This document shows, piece by piece, positions 22,221 to 32,985 of a DNA stretch of 64,000 nt. Location of the stretch: NCBI GenBank assembly GCA_036435485.1, contig JAZHRN010000137.1, positions 868,001-932,000 on the forward strand. Reading direction: 5' to 3'. The notes beneath the pieces were generated by a model. The model ran no database searches, had not been told where the DNA came from, and saw only the letters and a list, made by a program, of their open reading frames with translations. The stretch is from Saposhnikovia divaricata (lineage: Eukaryota; Streptophyta; Magnoliopsida; Apiales; Apiaceae). The stretch's first letter is position 1; each line of letters begins with the position of its first letter. The position numbers and the translations under genes were made by a program.

Positions 22221-22232
22221 TGGTATCAGAGC
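22221..22232 (+). other. primer binding site (initiator tRNA-Met type)
   Basis: TGGTATCAGAGC lies two bases after the 5' LTR. This is the standard plant PBS complementary to the 3' end of initiator methionine tRNA. Confidence 0.93.
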
Positions 22233-22412
22233 TAAGAGTCATAATGCTCAAGAACAAAAGTAATAATAATAAATGTATCAGTTATAATATAAATTGTGAA
22301 CTTCCATCAAGTTCAGGGGTGGTATATCGCAGGTAGTATTTACTTTAAGCATATATTATAATTTTGTAGACTGTTACTAATAGAATTTTATGTTTTATTA
22401 TAGGGAGCGGAG

Positions 22413-23300
22413 ATGGGTGAGCCGAGTCAGGACCCCCTGTGGCTAGGGATGTCAGAGCAGGAGCTATTAGATCTTCAGCTGGCCGGGGTAGAGGTCCCCG
22501 AGTATGCAGTTGAGGACCTCAGGGAGAGACGCCGGGCGGCGGCTAGAGAGCGATTAGAGAGAGAGGAGGCAGAGGAGCAGAGACGGAGAGATGCTGTGGC
22601 CCTAGTGCCATATATGGGTAGACCTTCTACAGGATCTGACGAGGCAGGTCCTTCCAGAGTGAGATCGGAGATCCCTGAGGAGGAGAGGCCACTGCGTAAG
22701 AGGCCTAGGTTGTCAGTTATACCTGAGGAACCGATTGAGTGGAGGGATATTCAGATGGTTCCCACTCCTGTCCGACCCGTCCCAGTGCCGTCACCAGTTC
22801 CATCCCCTCTACCTAGTCCTGACCCTATAGATGATCCTTTCGAGCAGTTTACCCCTCCAGGGCATTTTGGTTTTTTTGAGGAGGAGGAGGATCCTTCAGA
22901 GGATGCTGAGACAGAGTCGGTTCCTCCATCCCCACCCTTTGCACCTCCACCACCTCCACCTGTGGATGCACCTCCCCTAGCTGTACCCCCTCAGGAGGCA
23001 CCCCTACCGGTGGGTGACCCACTTTCAGCTACCTTATTGACCGAGTACTTTGCCCTTCAGGGATAGTTGGAGGAGTCCCGCAGGACTATAAACACTCTTC
23101 TACAGAGGTTAGAGAGAGGGAGAGGAGGGGTTATCCCGGATGGGATGTCTCTGGGGATGATCAGTATTGAGCTACGAGCATTAGGAGATATTAGGAGGTT
23201 GTTGGGTGATAGGGGAGACCCGGCATGGAGGGCCCAGATAGTTGATACGGTTACTACCATGGTAGTCCAGATCCGGGATGTTGTCAGGGCAGGGCTGTGA
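22413..23300 (+). pseudogene. extra ORF between 5' LTR and gag, proline-rich, one in-frame stop
   Basis: An open frame from ATG 22413 with a single TAG at 23064-23066 and the same frame continuing to TGA 23298-23300, about 295 codons in all. Visible parts: an N-terminal acidic segment, a highly charged helix (RERRRAAARERLEREEAEEQ), a basic patch that could be a nuclear localisation signal (LRKRPRL), a long proline-rich acidic middle, and after the stop a coiled-coil-like tail (RRTINTLLQRLERGRGG). It resembles neither gag nor pol. Codon and base use are GC-richer than the surrounding LTR, which supports true past coding. I do not recognise the family and do not assign a function. It may be an accessory retrotransposon gene or a captured host fragment. 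Confidence 0.6.
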
Positions 23301-23830
23301 GCCGGGATAGTAGTTTCGTCACTAATCAGACTAGTCATCTTGTTGATGTCATTTTGGAGATTAGTTTAGTTGTTCACTGTTTTAATCCCAGTCTGATTAG
23401 AGGACAGCTAGTAGTACTTTTGGTGATATCGGATTAGTATGTACGACTATGTTTTGGGTTTCGAACCTTGTATTAGATGATGTATATTATTAGCAGTAAA
23501 AGATGTTGTACCCAAATTGTAAAATATTTATGTACATTAATGAAGTTTGTGCATTTCTATCTAAATTTTTGCTGCATTTTTTTTATATAATAAATGTTGA
23601 GACTCAGAAATATTGATGTATAAAAGGTGATTGACTTAATGAAAAGGCTATCGTGTTAAGGGCGATACACTTACCTACTAAAGTTATGGTATAACTAGAT
23701 GTAAATCGCGTGATAAAGATATTGTGATGTGCAAATGAGCTAATTAATGATATAATTGTGTATATAGAAATGATGTATATAGTAACCCAAATTCGGGTAA
23801 TTAATAAGGACTATTGTTATGTACAGAACT
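23301..23830 (+). other. spacer between extra ORF and gag
   Basis: About 0.5 kb of AT-rich sequence. It resembles a plant 3' UTR in its first part (TTGTATTAGATGATG…TGTACATTAATGAAG) and could hold a polyadenylation region for a separate transcript of the extra ORF. No gene. Confidence 0.45.
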
Positions 23831-25123
23831 ATGCCGCCTAGACGTGACAGTAGAGCGAATGCAAGGGAAAATGAGAGAGACGAAAGAAGTCGAAATATCG
23901 AAGGTACTAGACTGAACGAAAATGCTCATAATGAAGAAAATCATGAAGAAGGAGAAGAGGAATCAACTGGCCAACAAAGGAATCCGGGAGGTGATCCCTT
24001 TGCCCAATTCATGGACTTATTAAGGCAGAATTTAGCAAATCCACAGAATCCTCAACCACCACCTGTTCTCCCCAATCACGCAGCTAATTCCTTTCGTGCC
24101 TTTAAGTCATTAAAGCCCCCAGAATTCGAGGGAACCACTAACCCAGTAGTAGCTAGGGCATGGCTAAAAGAAATGGAAAAAGCTTTCGAAATACTGAGGA
24201 TAGAGGAAGATCATAAAACAGTTTTTGCAGCCTATCTCTTAAAGGGAGAGGCAAATTACTGGTGGGAAGCTAAGAAGAACCTAGAGGAAACGGGAGTGAT
24301 AACCTGGGAGCGTTTCACTAGGGTGTTCCTAGAAAAGTATTCTCCTAGGTATTTAGAAAACCAAATGGAATTAAAGTTTCTGGAGTTAAAACAGGATAAC
24401 CTAACAGTAGCAGAGTATGAAAATAAATTTACAGAACTGTCGAGGTTTGTTCCCGAGTTTGTGCGTACTGAAGAACAACGAGCAAAAAGGTTTCAACAAG
24501 GGTTGAAACCCTGGTTACGAACGAGAGTGGCCCCATTTGAGTTGACTGATTATGCTGCAGTGGTTCAAAAGGCATCAATTATAGAGGCCGAGAGTGAGCA
24601 GGCTCAAATAGGTCGAGAGAATAAGAAAAGAAGATTTGAGGGCCCAAAAGGAGGTTCAAGTGAGGGAAGCTACTTTAACAAAGGAGGTAAAGGACAAAAA
24701 TCTCAATTTGTGGGAAAGTCGGGGGGTAACAAGACTACTAGTGAGACGGTGAGTCAGGGTGGAAAATCTTCAGGAACATTTCAGTCCAATCAATCACGAC
24801 CACCATTACCAGATTGTGAGACGTGTGGTAAGAAGCATATAGGAGTCTGTAGAGTGCTGGAAGTAACTTGTTTTAAGTGTGTACAAAAAGGACACTACTT
24901 TAACCAGTGCCCATCAACTGATGCAAACCCTAAAAGAGATGTTAAGTGTTACCAGTGTGGGAAACTAGGACACATTGCTAGAGATTGCCGTTCAGGTGGA
25001 TCATACGCGTCAGGACAGAGTGGGGCTGCTTCAAATAGGCCTACTGCTAGAGTGTACAACATGACTTTAGGGGAAGCGTTGACGAAACCAGATGCGGATA
25101 CAGGTACTTGCTTTCCGATTTAA
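23831..25123 (+). CDS. gag protein of the Tekay-type element (intact)
   Basis: Start chosen at the second ATG (MPPRRDSRA…), the usual Tekay-type beginning; an in-frame ATG lies 12 bp upstream at 23819. The 430-residue product has a charged N-terminus, the retrotransposon gag core (FKSLKPPEFEG, WLKEMEKAFEIL, GEANYWWEAKK, FLEKYSPRYLENQ, LTVAEYENKFTEL), a Gly/Ser/Lys-rich linker and, near residues 330-390, two CCHC knuckles (CFKCVQKGHYFNQC and CYQCGKLGHIARDC) preceded by CETCGKKHIGVC. The protein would package element RNA. It stops just where the protease should begin (…ADTGTCFPI), so gag survives without pol. The intact frame suggests selection for a gag-only life or recent loss of pol. Confidence 0.9.
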   Translation: MPPRRDSRANARENERDERSRNIEGTRLNENAHNEENHEEGEEESTGQQRNPGGDPFAQFMDLLRQNLANPQNPQPPPVLPNHAANSFRAFKSLKPPEFEGTTNPVVARAWLKEMEKAFEILRIEEDHKTVFAAYLLKGEANYWWEAKKNLEETGVITWERFTRVFLEKYSPRYLENQMELKFLELKQDNLTVAEYENKFTELSRFVPEFVRTEEQRAKRFQQGLKPWLRTRVAPFELTDYAAVVQKASIIEAESEQAQIGRENKKRRFEGPKGGSSEGSYFNKGGKGQKSQFVGKSGGNKTTSETVSQGGKSSGTFQSNQSRPPLPDCETCGKKHIGVCRVLEVTCFKCVQKGHYFNQCPSTDANPKRDVKCYQCGKLGHIARDCRSGGSYASGQSGAASNRPTARVYNMTLGEALTKPDADTGTCFPI

Positions 25124-25769
25124 ATTTGTGTGTAAGTCTTTGGCTAAGGATCGACTTAATCAATTAATGGAATAAATAAGTTAATAATATAGATAAGGAA
25201 AATCAGTATCTGCTAAGGGCTAGGAAACGTTATGAAAAGAAAAGTAGGAGTGTTTTGGGAAAACACAAGCTCGTTGAGACGAACAGGAAATATATATTAT
25301 AGGTAGTATTTTCTTACAATTGTCTTAAAGAATATTATTAGAGCTTATTTTCTGGAAAATTTTACAGAGAGGAGCTATAGGAATATTGAGGAATTAATAT
25401 TTATGTCATGATAGAGATCAGAAGATGGTCAAACCATAAGTGAGATACACTACCATTCAGAAAAGGTCAATGTAGTGGCGGATATCTTCGTCAAAAGAGG
25501 AAGGAGAGACGAGATAACATGGAATGACTTGAAACAGGAGGAGATTTGTGAGGAAAAGACAATAAAAGGACTGCTATTGATAAACTAAATGGCATGTTGA
25601 TGAATGACAAGGAAGTTATGTTGGTGTATTTCTGTGCAAACAAGATGGAGATATTACAACAGGAAAAGGATAAAGGAAATAGTGTGGAAGTTAGAAGGTG
25701 TGGATGAAAAAGATACTTATAAACATTTTCAACATGATTCTGGGACGGAATCCTTTTAAGGGGGAAGAC
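25124..25769 (+). pseudogene. remnant of deleted pol, and PPT
   Basis: Mostly scrambled AT-rich sequence. At about 25458-25500 the plus strand encodes YHSEKVNVVADIFVKR, resembling the end of the RT-linked RNase H of chromoviruses (family form YH.GK.NVVADALSRK). The rest of RT, RNase H, integrase and chromodomain is gone. The last bases, TTAAGGGGGAAGAC at 25756-25769, are the polypurine tract. Confidence 0.7.
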
Positions 25770-28700
25770 TGTAATAACCCTAACTTTAGAAAGGCTACAG
25801 TGCCCAAATGAATAGTGATCTTGAGGAATCCATGGAAATGGTGTGTAGGTACTCTATATTAGGGATGGAAAATGAGTAAACAGAAACCATATTAGTGTTG
25901 TACCTTAAAAATAAGTGACTCGAAATGACGATGGATTTTAGAAATTCCTGAATTTTGATTTTTAAGATTTTGAGCTCGAACGAACTTCTATATCTTGGAT
26001 ATTAAGGAGTATAGAAATATTAAAGGAATTATATATTGAGGGATTAGTGAATTTAGATTAAACCAAGGGATTATTAAGTTAAGAGAATAATAAAGGAAAT
26101 TGGATTCGTAAATGATTTCGAAAACCACTGAGATAATGAGGTATACTCGAAGCGAACCACAATTAGACGAGTATGGAAACCAAGCAACCAAGATTTAGTA
26201 ATTTAACAAGGATGCATACCACATTATTATTATCCAAGATTATTAGCATAATACTTAAAAAAAAAAAAAGAGAATTATTAGGTCATCAAGATGACATCAC
26301 TTTCCAATAAGTGTTTTTAAGGGTAAATTAGTACTTTTGCTTGGCTTAAATCACAAATATCTTTCAAGGCTTCCAAGGTAATCTAGAATACACAAGATTA
26401 AGCTAGATAATTATCAAAGAAACACAAAAATCTCTCCCCACCTCCTCCATTACTACAATCGGCCATTTAGGAAAAAAAGAAGAAAATAAAAACAAAAATC
26501 TTAGCTAGCATCAAGATAAAATCAAGAGGAAATTCATGGGGCTTCTTGGAGGTTAGGAAGGATCATTTACAAAGTTTCAAGGCCAACCATCATCATTTAG
26601 CAAGGTAATAAAATCATGGAAGTTGTTAGAAAAGATGATGAATATTGTTTTCAAGTGTTAACTTTGTTTTAATGGTTTCTTTTAGTGATTCAAGCTAGTA
26701 TAAGGTTGATTAAGGATATATCAAGGATTGTTAAGGGTTATCAAAGCTTCAATAAGGTATAATCATGCTTGCTCTTTTATATTTATGGTGGATATTATTT
26801 GGTTTAGTGATTAAGTAGTGTAAATGTTAAGATTATGATGATCCATGTGTTGATAAGTGATTAAAGTTGAATATGAAAGTGTTTGGGATTGTAACCATGG
26901 CTGGTAATGCAGACCACATGGTGTAGGTGAAGATTATTGTGTTTGATAATTGATTTGGAGGAGTTGGATTTATGGAAAGTACGAAATTATAGCCGTTATA
27001 ATGCCCGATTTTCGTTAGGATGTAAGTTGCCTGTTTTGGACCCCCTGCATCCGTACGGTACCCTACTGTCCAGGTTCCTAATTAACTATGAAATGATAGA
27101 GCTTAGTTCATAGATCGTTTTGATATAAGGTGCGTTAAAATCTGATGAACGGTTTAGGAGAAAAGTCAGTTTTAGTGAAAGCGGTTCAGAAATCGAGAAA
27201 CCGTAAATGTATCAAACTTGAGGTTACAATTACCATACTTTAACATTGTTAAAAGTCACGAAATTTTGGGATATAGTAGTAGTGTGGTCAAAGAACTATT
27301 TCCATTTGACCTTACATTAAAATTCGAAATTTAAAAATTATAAGAAATTCTGCAGTCGAGTGTGGTCGTTAAGGGAAATGGTGAAAACCCCTGAAACTTC
27401 GATTTAAGTTATAAATGGTTAAGTTCTTGAACCTTTGGGGTAAGAGGAATACGTTAAACATATATTAAAGTTTCAAAAGGTAATGTTATACAAGAGTTTA
27501 GTGAGTAAGAGATGTGGTTCTAACGACGGTCCTTTTGTGTTTATAGAAACTCCGGAAGAGGGACGAGCCATACCGTCAGGATATCGAAACCGAGGCAAGA
27601 TTTCTCCTATCCCTATTTGTAAAACTACTTATCTTCACAAATAAACTTGATTTCATGGAATATATATGTGATGCTATTATTACTATATTGTGAAGAAATT
27701 GTCTTCCTTGAGTATTGATATTGAAAAGAAGAGTATGCGAAGATGTATATGAATAAGACTATGAGTACGAAAATGTATATGAATATGAATAAGAGTATGA
27801 GATGGATATGTATAGAGATGATTATGCATGAATTGAACATGCCTTATGATTAAGAGAATAAGAGAGAATGGTATCAGTTGTTATCGACGGTTATATGGTT
27901 ATAATATTATATTAAAAATGTTTTATTGAGTATCAGTGGTTTAATAAACATTATTTGATTATCATGCATTACTCTTAAAATAGATGGAATATTTTACGAA
28001 TATAAAAGTATATTTGATTTCTGAATTTGAAAGAGAGGTCTGAATCATAATCAAATCATTATGATATATATTTTATAGAAGTAATGTGCGAGAATGGAAA
28101 TGATATGAGAGAATGATATGTGGAAATGAAAGTGAGAAAATGGAAATGTGGAATGATATTTTAAAAAGAGAATAATGATGTGATAAAGAGGGAGATTGCA
28201 ACAGACTTGCGTAAGTGGCTGTGTCAGGGCTGTGTGCGACACAGTCCAGCATTTATTATTTTTATTACGGCACGAAGATGCCAAGGGAGGATGTTAGCAG
28301 GTGGCCTTCCTCCAGGGATGATCTTCATTCCTTCTACCGGTAGTAAAAAGAGAGCAGGTACGATTAGGCGACTGATCATCGTCCTAACGTATCAGGCGAC
28401 AGCAGATATCCCCAATGTTTTTGAAAAGAAAGTGTAGACAATGGTTTTCAGATTTCTATACTGAAGACAGAATAATGATATGAGATGATGGTATTATGGT
28501 TGCAGATGAAGAAAAACTGATATTATATTAATTTAGATTTCTTTCTTATAATAGTGAGTGGATGATGTATTATTAAATAAGTGCTTTACTCTTCCTTAAG
28601 GATTTTAATTGTTTCCTGCTATTACATATGCATATACATATATGTATACTTGTTCACATTTTAAATTTTAGTTACAGTATGATCTTGCTGAGCTATTATA

Positions 28701-29147
28701 GCTCACTCTTGCTACTTATGTATATAGCAGCTAGGTCCCATGCCGATACTACGTACCACACCCCGCAAGAGGGTAAGGGAAAGGCGACCTTTTGAGCGAG
28801 TGCTGGCGACCATCCCCGAGGTAGTGACAAGCGAAGGGGCTTAGTATACTTATGTAAATTAAGTGTGTAAGTTGTAATAAACTTTAGTTGTTGAAGTGCT
28901 TCCTGTAGAAGCTTTGTTCAACAATGTACTTAGTAAATTCTGGGCTTGTAATAACTGTTAACTTTAAAACTTTTAAATATTGTGGTTGTTGTTCTATGAG
29001 CATATGACTGGTGTGTGTGTGTATTATTGTGGGGTCAACTGCTTATTTATTTATTTATAAAAAAAAAGGACTACAGAGATATTGATATTGATCGGAAATT
29101 GGACCGTGATGACCTGGATCCTTGACCCCGGATCTAGGGGCGTCACA
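25770..29147 (+). repeat. 3' LTR of the Tekay-type element
   Basis: 3378 bp, same ends as the 5' LTR. Differences seen by eye are scattered single bases plus a few short indels, for example a 4-bp extra near 27500 and A-run and TTTA-run length changes. Confidence 0.93.
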
Positions 29148-29402
29148 CTGGGTGACATACACTTCCTCTTGGATCTCACCATTCAAAAAAGTAGTTTTAA
29201 CATCTAGATGATGTACCTCCCAACAATTTTTCGCAGCTAATGCAAGAAGTAACCGTATGGTTTCAATACGAGTAACGGGAGCAAATACTTCCTCAAAATC
29301 CACCCCTTGCTTCTGAACATACCCTTTTGCAACTATTCTGGCTTTATGTTTGATGATTTCACCATTTTGCATCCCGTTTAATTTTATAAACCCATTTCAA
29401 GC
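29148..29402 (-). pseudogene. copia RT N-terminal segment
   Basis: The minus strand encodes LKWVYKIKRDA, then after a one-base shift NGEIIKHKARIVAKGYVQKQ, FEEVFAPVTRIETIRLLLAL and EVHHLDVKTTFLNGEIQEEV. The sequence is cut at 29147 by the Tekay-type element and continues at 18834. It joins directly to the pre-integrase segment, so about 1 kb of integrase coding has been lost. Confidence 0.88.
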
Positions 29403-29411
29403 CAATTGCTT

Positions 29412-29778
29412 TCAGACCAGTAAGCAATTTTGTTCACTGTTGTGGAGGATCACTTTGTACAATCTATTCGTCAAACGTTTAACCTTCATAATGAGTTCCC
29501 CTTTATCGTCAAGAACCCAAAGAAGAACACCACTAAGAGTTATTATATATCCTTTTTCCGAAAGTTGTCCGAGACTTATAATGTTGCTGCATAACAAGGG
29601 GATATAATATACATTAGCAAGAGTCCTGCTTTCACCATTTTTACATTGTAACTCAATTGAACCTTTCCCCTTTATTTTCACCATCGAACCATCTCCAAAC
29701 TTGACTTTCCCTGTCACACTTTCGTCTAGTATGCTGAATTTTGAGCGTTGCCCGGTCATGTGATTGCTAGCACCATTG
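29412..29778 (-). pseudogene. copia protease and pre-integrase segment
   Basis: Minus frame with the copia protease motif (WYLDNGASNHMTG, read with one extra A upstream that shifts the frame from gag) followed by VKFGDGSMVKIKGKGSI, LANVYYIPLLCSNIISLGQL and GVLLWVLDDKGELI, the usual protease to GAG_pre-integrs region. It stops at 29412 where the integrase should begin. Confidence 0.85.
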
Positions 29779-30810
29779 TCAAGGTACCATAGTATTTGAA
29801 TTGTCTCTTGAGCTCAGTTTTGGTGTAACCTTCTCCTCATTGATCATCATCACAGTGTCTTTGTTTCCTTCACACTTAGCCAAGAGTAAAGTTGGTTCGT
29901 CATCTGGGATATTAACAAAGTGAGCCTCTTCCCTGGCCTCCTTCTCTCGCTTTGGTTTTTTATATTCTGCAGCATAATGACCAAAAGCGTTACAATTAAA
30001 GCATCTGACTTTGCTTTTGTCTCGACCCCACCTGGTGTTATCTTTTCCACGAAATCTCTGACCCTGTGATCCTTCTACTGTTTTGTTTCTTCGCCTCTGC
30101 CACTCTTCTCTGGTCAATAATAATTTTCTCTCTTCCTTATCTTTCTTGATCCATTCTTCTTCAGTAAGGAGTAGTTGGTTCTTGCCACTTTCAGTTTGAC
30201 CTCGCAATCTTTCTTCGTGAGCCTTTAAGGAACCGATGGTTTCTTCTACTGTCATAGCCTCGAGATTTCCAAACTGCTCGATAGTGGAAGCAATATGTAA
30301 AAATTTTCCTGGAATAGCACGTAAAATTTTCTTCACCACATACGATTCGTCAATACTTTCTCCAAGGGCCCGTATATTTGCAACGAGCCCATTCAGTTTT
30401 AAATAGGACTCATCCAACGAGTCTGTCTCCTTCATGTTCATCGATTCAAAATCCGCCTTGAGTGTTTGAACTCTCGCCTTCTTAGCACGATCAACGCCTT
30501 GGCACATCATTTTCACGGCCTCCCAGGCTTCTTTTGCATTCTTTTTCTCTGTTAAAGTAAGCAAAATATCTTCAGGAATGCCTTGGTATATTGCAGCCAA
30601 GGCTATCTTATCGGTCCTGTCATCAACTGTGGTTTTTGAACCATTAGATTCAATCGCCTCCCAAACGGCATGCGCCTGCATGTATACTTTCATCTTCAAG
30701 GCCTATGCTGTATAATTTTCCTTAGTCAGCATAGGATAACTGAGACTCAACGATCCATCCTTATTCTTCCCTATTTCCGTCATAGTGTTTCTGGGCATAT
30801 ACTTTGACAT
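29779..30810 (-). pseudogene. copia gag, one nonsense codon
   Basis: The minus-strand ATG at 30810 begins MSKYMPRNTMTEIG. An in-frame TAG at 30703-30705 lies in the conserved motif (KENYTA-stop-ALKMKVYMQAH) where copia gag has Trp. The frame then stays open to 29779, covering the UBN2-type gag core (VWEAIESNG, ALAAIYQGIPEDILL, KEAWEAVKMMCQG) and a zinc knuckle CFNCNAFGHYAAEY whose last Cys has become Tyr. Confidence 0.88.
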
Positions 30811-30828
30811 ATACCAAAAAGGTCTAAG

Positions 30829-30840
30829 GCTCTGATACCA
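30829..30840 (-). other. primer binding site of the copia element
   Basis: The minus strand reads TGGTATCAGAGC three bases after the 5' LTR, complementary to initiator tRNA-Met. Confidence 0.9.
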
Positions 30841-30843
30841 GAT

Positions 30844-31148
30844 TGTTCTGTATATTTGCAGTAGAAACAAGAGAGAATGTATTCGTGTCTAAGTATTGGT
30901 TTTATTCATAAAGAAACTGATTACATATATAGGAGAACAGAAAACGTGTAAACACCTAAAAACTAGGAATGGGAAACAAGTGATTATCAATCACAACTCA
31001 TAATAGAACAAAACCAAACTAAATTACTAAAATCACTCCACACTGCTGTTGACTTCTTCAACCAGCTGATCACAAGATTTGCAGAGCTTTATTTCGCACC
31101 AATTTACCAAGAATAGACAACAACCAAATTTAGATTAATTATCCAACA
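30844..31148 (-). repeat. 5' LTR of the copia element
   Basis: 305 bp, TGTTCTGTATATT … AATTATCCAACA on the plus strand. About seven substitutions relative to the left LTR. Confidence 0.9.
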
Positions 31149-31383
31149 AGAACTTGAAGAAATATTTTCGGTCTATGCAAAAATAAACTAAAATGCATCT
31201 CTTTGTGAAATGAAGGTAATAATATGATGTATCATGCGCAGGAAATTGTGGGTGCAGTACTGTTTTCCATAGAGAATCTACTTTTTTAAATATGATCGAT
31301 CTCATCTTTTTACCTTATTGGTCATGCTTGATCTGCTTTTCCAGTTCATCATATGAAATATGTTGCAATTGTCGTATTTTGGA

Positions 31384-31500
31384 TATCTGCTTTTTATCGA
31401 TGAGTTGCGTGGGCGCTTGGTTACTCTTCTTGGAGGACGGACGTGCAGCTGAAGAAGTTGTTTACTCAGGTCGTGTGTCAACAGGTGCACTTTATGTTGC
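31384..31500 (+). pseudogene. FtsH7/9-like pseudogene, fragment C
   Basis: The plus strand encodes YLLFIDELRGRLVTLLGG, then after a 4-bp insertion (GGAC repeated) GRAAEEVVYSGRVSTGAL. This is the protease-domain segment just downstream of the zinc-binding HEAGH region in FtsH7/9. The zinc-binding exon itself is not visible, and after STGAL the sequence turns into unrelated AT-rich DNA. Confidence 0.8.
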
Positions 31501-31570
31501 AATTAGTTATTCTTGACATTTTTCCAGTACGTTAGTGAATTTGGTAGCATGTCTACTTCTACGTAAATTA

Positions 31571-31900
31571 ATAATAGTTATATTTTATTTGTAAATTCTC
31601 TTCTTATTTCTTAATTCTTTTATCAGTATTTTATATGTAAAATTATAATAGTTATATTTTATTTGTAAATTCTCTTCTTATTTCTTAATTCTTTTATCAG
31701 TATTTTATATGTAAAATAATAATAGTTATATTTTATTTGTAAAATAATAATTTTTTATATGTAAATTAATAATTTTTTATATGTAAAATAATAATATTTA
31801 TATTTTATATGTAAATAATAATTTTTTATGTAAAATAATAATTATTTATATGTAAAATAATAATATTTATATTTTTATATTTAATATGTAAAATAAAATA
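31571..31900. repeat. 74-bp tandem repeat and AT-rich satellite-like tract
   Basis: ATAATAGTTA marks unit starts at 31571, 31645 and 31719, 74 bp apart. The third unit decays into short TAAAATAATAATTTTTTATATG repeats. Non-coding. Confidence 0.8.
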
Positions 31901-31909
31901 TATAAATAT

Positions 31910-32070
31910 ATATAATTCGGTTATTTCGGTAAAATAACCGAAATAAATATTTCGGTTCGGTTACCGAACCGAAATATTTCGGTTCCTTATTTGTTTATAA
32001 TATTTGGCCTTATTCAGTTATTCGGTATTCGGTAATTCGGTTCGGTTATAACCGAATAATCAGCCCTACT
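31910..32070. repeat. GGTTCGGTT-type inverted repeats
   Basis: Overlapping palindromes built from TTCGGTT/AACCGAA, including a near-perfect inverted repeat centred on CGGTTCGGTTACCGAACCG. The stretch ends with ATAACCGAATAATCAGCCCTA. Such subterminal palindromes are common in plant DNA transposons, so this may be the end of a MITE, but no second end or target duplication was identified. Confidence 0.5.
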
Positions 32071-32091
32071 CCTAGCCATGCATGTGTAATA

Positions 32092-32985
32092 AGAGCAACT
32101 CCAACCCAACACTAAATCACTATAATAGTGATGGATATAATGTCAAACCTACTCCAATGCAACACTAAAATAGTGACCCAAAATCACCAAATGAGTTTAG
32201 GGTTACCAAATTTGGTGACAAAAGTACATTTGGTGATCCTTGGTCACCAAATTTGGTGACTTTCAAAATTCCAACAATGTCTCTATATTTGTTAACAAAA
32301 CAATTTTTTTCCCATCCATGTCCTACTAAACTTATTTGTTCTTCTAATTTTTAACTTTAATTTTTTATCAATTGAAACTTCTTACTTCTCAACTTGTTAA
32401 TTCTAAAATATATTTTGTTTATTTTAAACTTTCACACAAAACCTTGAAAAAAATTCTTAATCATGAATTATAAACAACACACCAAATTTAATTATAAAAA
32501 TAACATCATAATGATTAATAAGAAGTTAAAAGATAATCATAAGATGCCATCTTTAAAAGATCATGGCTCGTGTTCTTGGACTTTCAACTTATTAATTTAT
32601 ACACCATGAGCTTTGCTACTGGAATGTGGATCACTGATCAACCTAAATTTTAACTAAATTTACTCCATTTTAAACTTTTGACTAAATTTTAACAAAATTT
32701 GGATATTAATTTTTTTTTTCTAAATAATTTTTTATATTAATAAATTTAGTATTGTGCGACCATAACATTACAATTTAAAATATAATAGCTATTAATAATG
32801 TAAAAATTGAACAAAGTTAGAATATTCTATTTAATTGGTGAAAGATTCTTTTTAGTGTCAAGTATAGTGACCATGGATTGGAATGTATTTTGTGCATGGT
32901 GTAATTTTTTCACCAAAATAATGTCCCTAAGACACTATTTACACTATTTACACTATTTTGGTGTCTTGGGTTGGAGATGGTGTAA
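32092..32985. mobile_element. MITE-like element with CTCCAACCCAA terminal inverted repeats
   Basis: The left end AGCAACTCCAACCCAACAC and the reverse complement of the right end (CATCTCCAACCCAAGACACC) pair as imperfect inverted repeats, and AATAGTG motifs repeat inside both ends. The interior is AT-rich and non-coding. Family and target duplication are unclear. Confidence 0.5.

Larger units (their letters stand above)
18840..29147 (+). mobile_element. non-autonomous Tekay-type chromovirus element (gag only, TR-GAG-like)
   Basis: A 10.3 kb element with target duplication CTGGG (18835-18839 and 29148-29152), 3.38 kb LTRs, PBS for initiator tRNA-Met and a PPT. The interior (3.55 kb) holds an extra proline-rich ORF, a gag and a decayed remnant with one piece of pol, but no protease, RT or integrase of any length. 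The gag and very long LTRs fit the Tekay (Del) chromovirus lineage. LTRs differ at roughly 28 sites over 3.37 kb by eye (about 0.8%), so it inserted into the copia element fairly recently. Confidence 0.92.
15967..31148 (-). mobile_element. Ty1/copia retrotransposon, decayed, host of two nested insertions
   Basis: LTRs of about 305 bp (left 15967-16280 with a 9-bp extra, right 30844-31148), TG..CA ends, imperfect target duplication AGAAG/AGAAC. The minus strand reads 5' LTR, PBS TGGTATCAGAGC, gag, protease, pre-integrase segment, then directly RT: the integrase has been lost. RT is split twice, by a Tekay-type element (18840-29147) and a solo LTR (17135-18649). LTRs differ at about seven sites of 305, making this older than what it contains. 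It sits between fragments B and C of the FtsH pseudogene. Confidence 0.9.

Noticed and set aside
19058..28437. Small paired ORFs in the Tekay-type LTRs (for example 20693-20908 and 27625-27840)
   Set aside because: Present twice only because they sit in LTRs; low-complexity, no domain.
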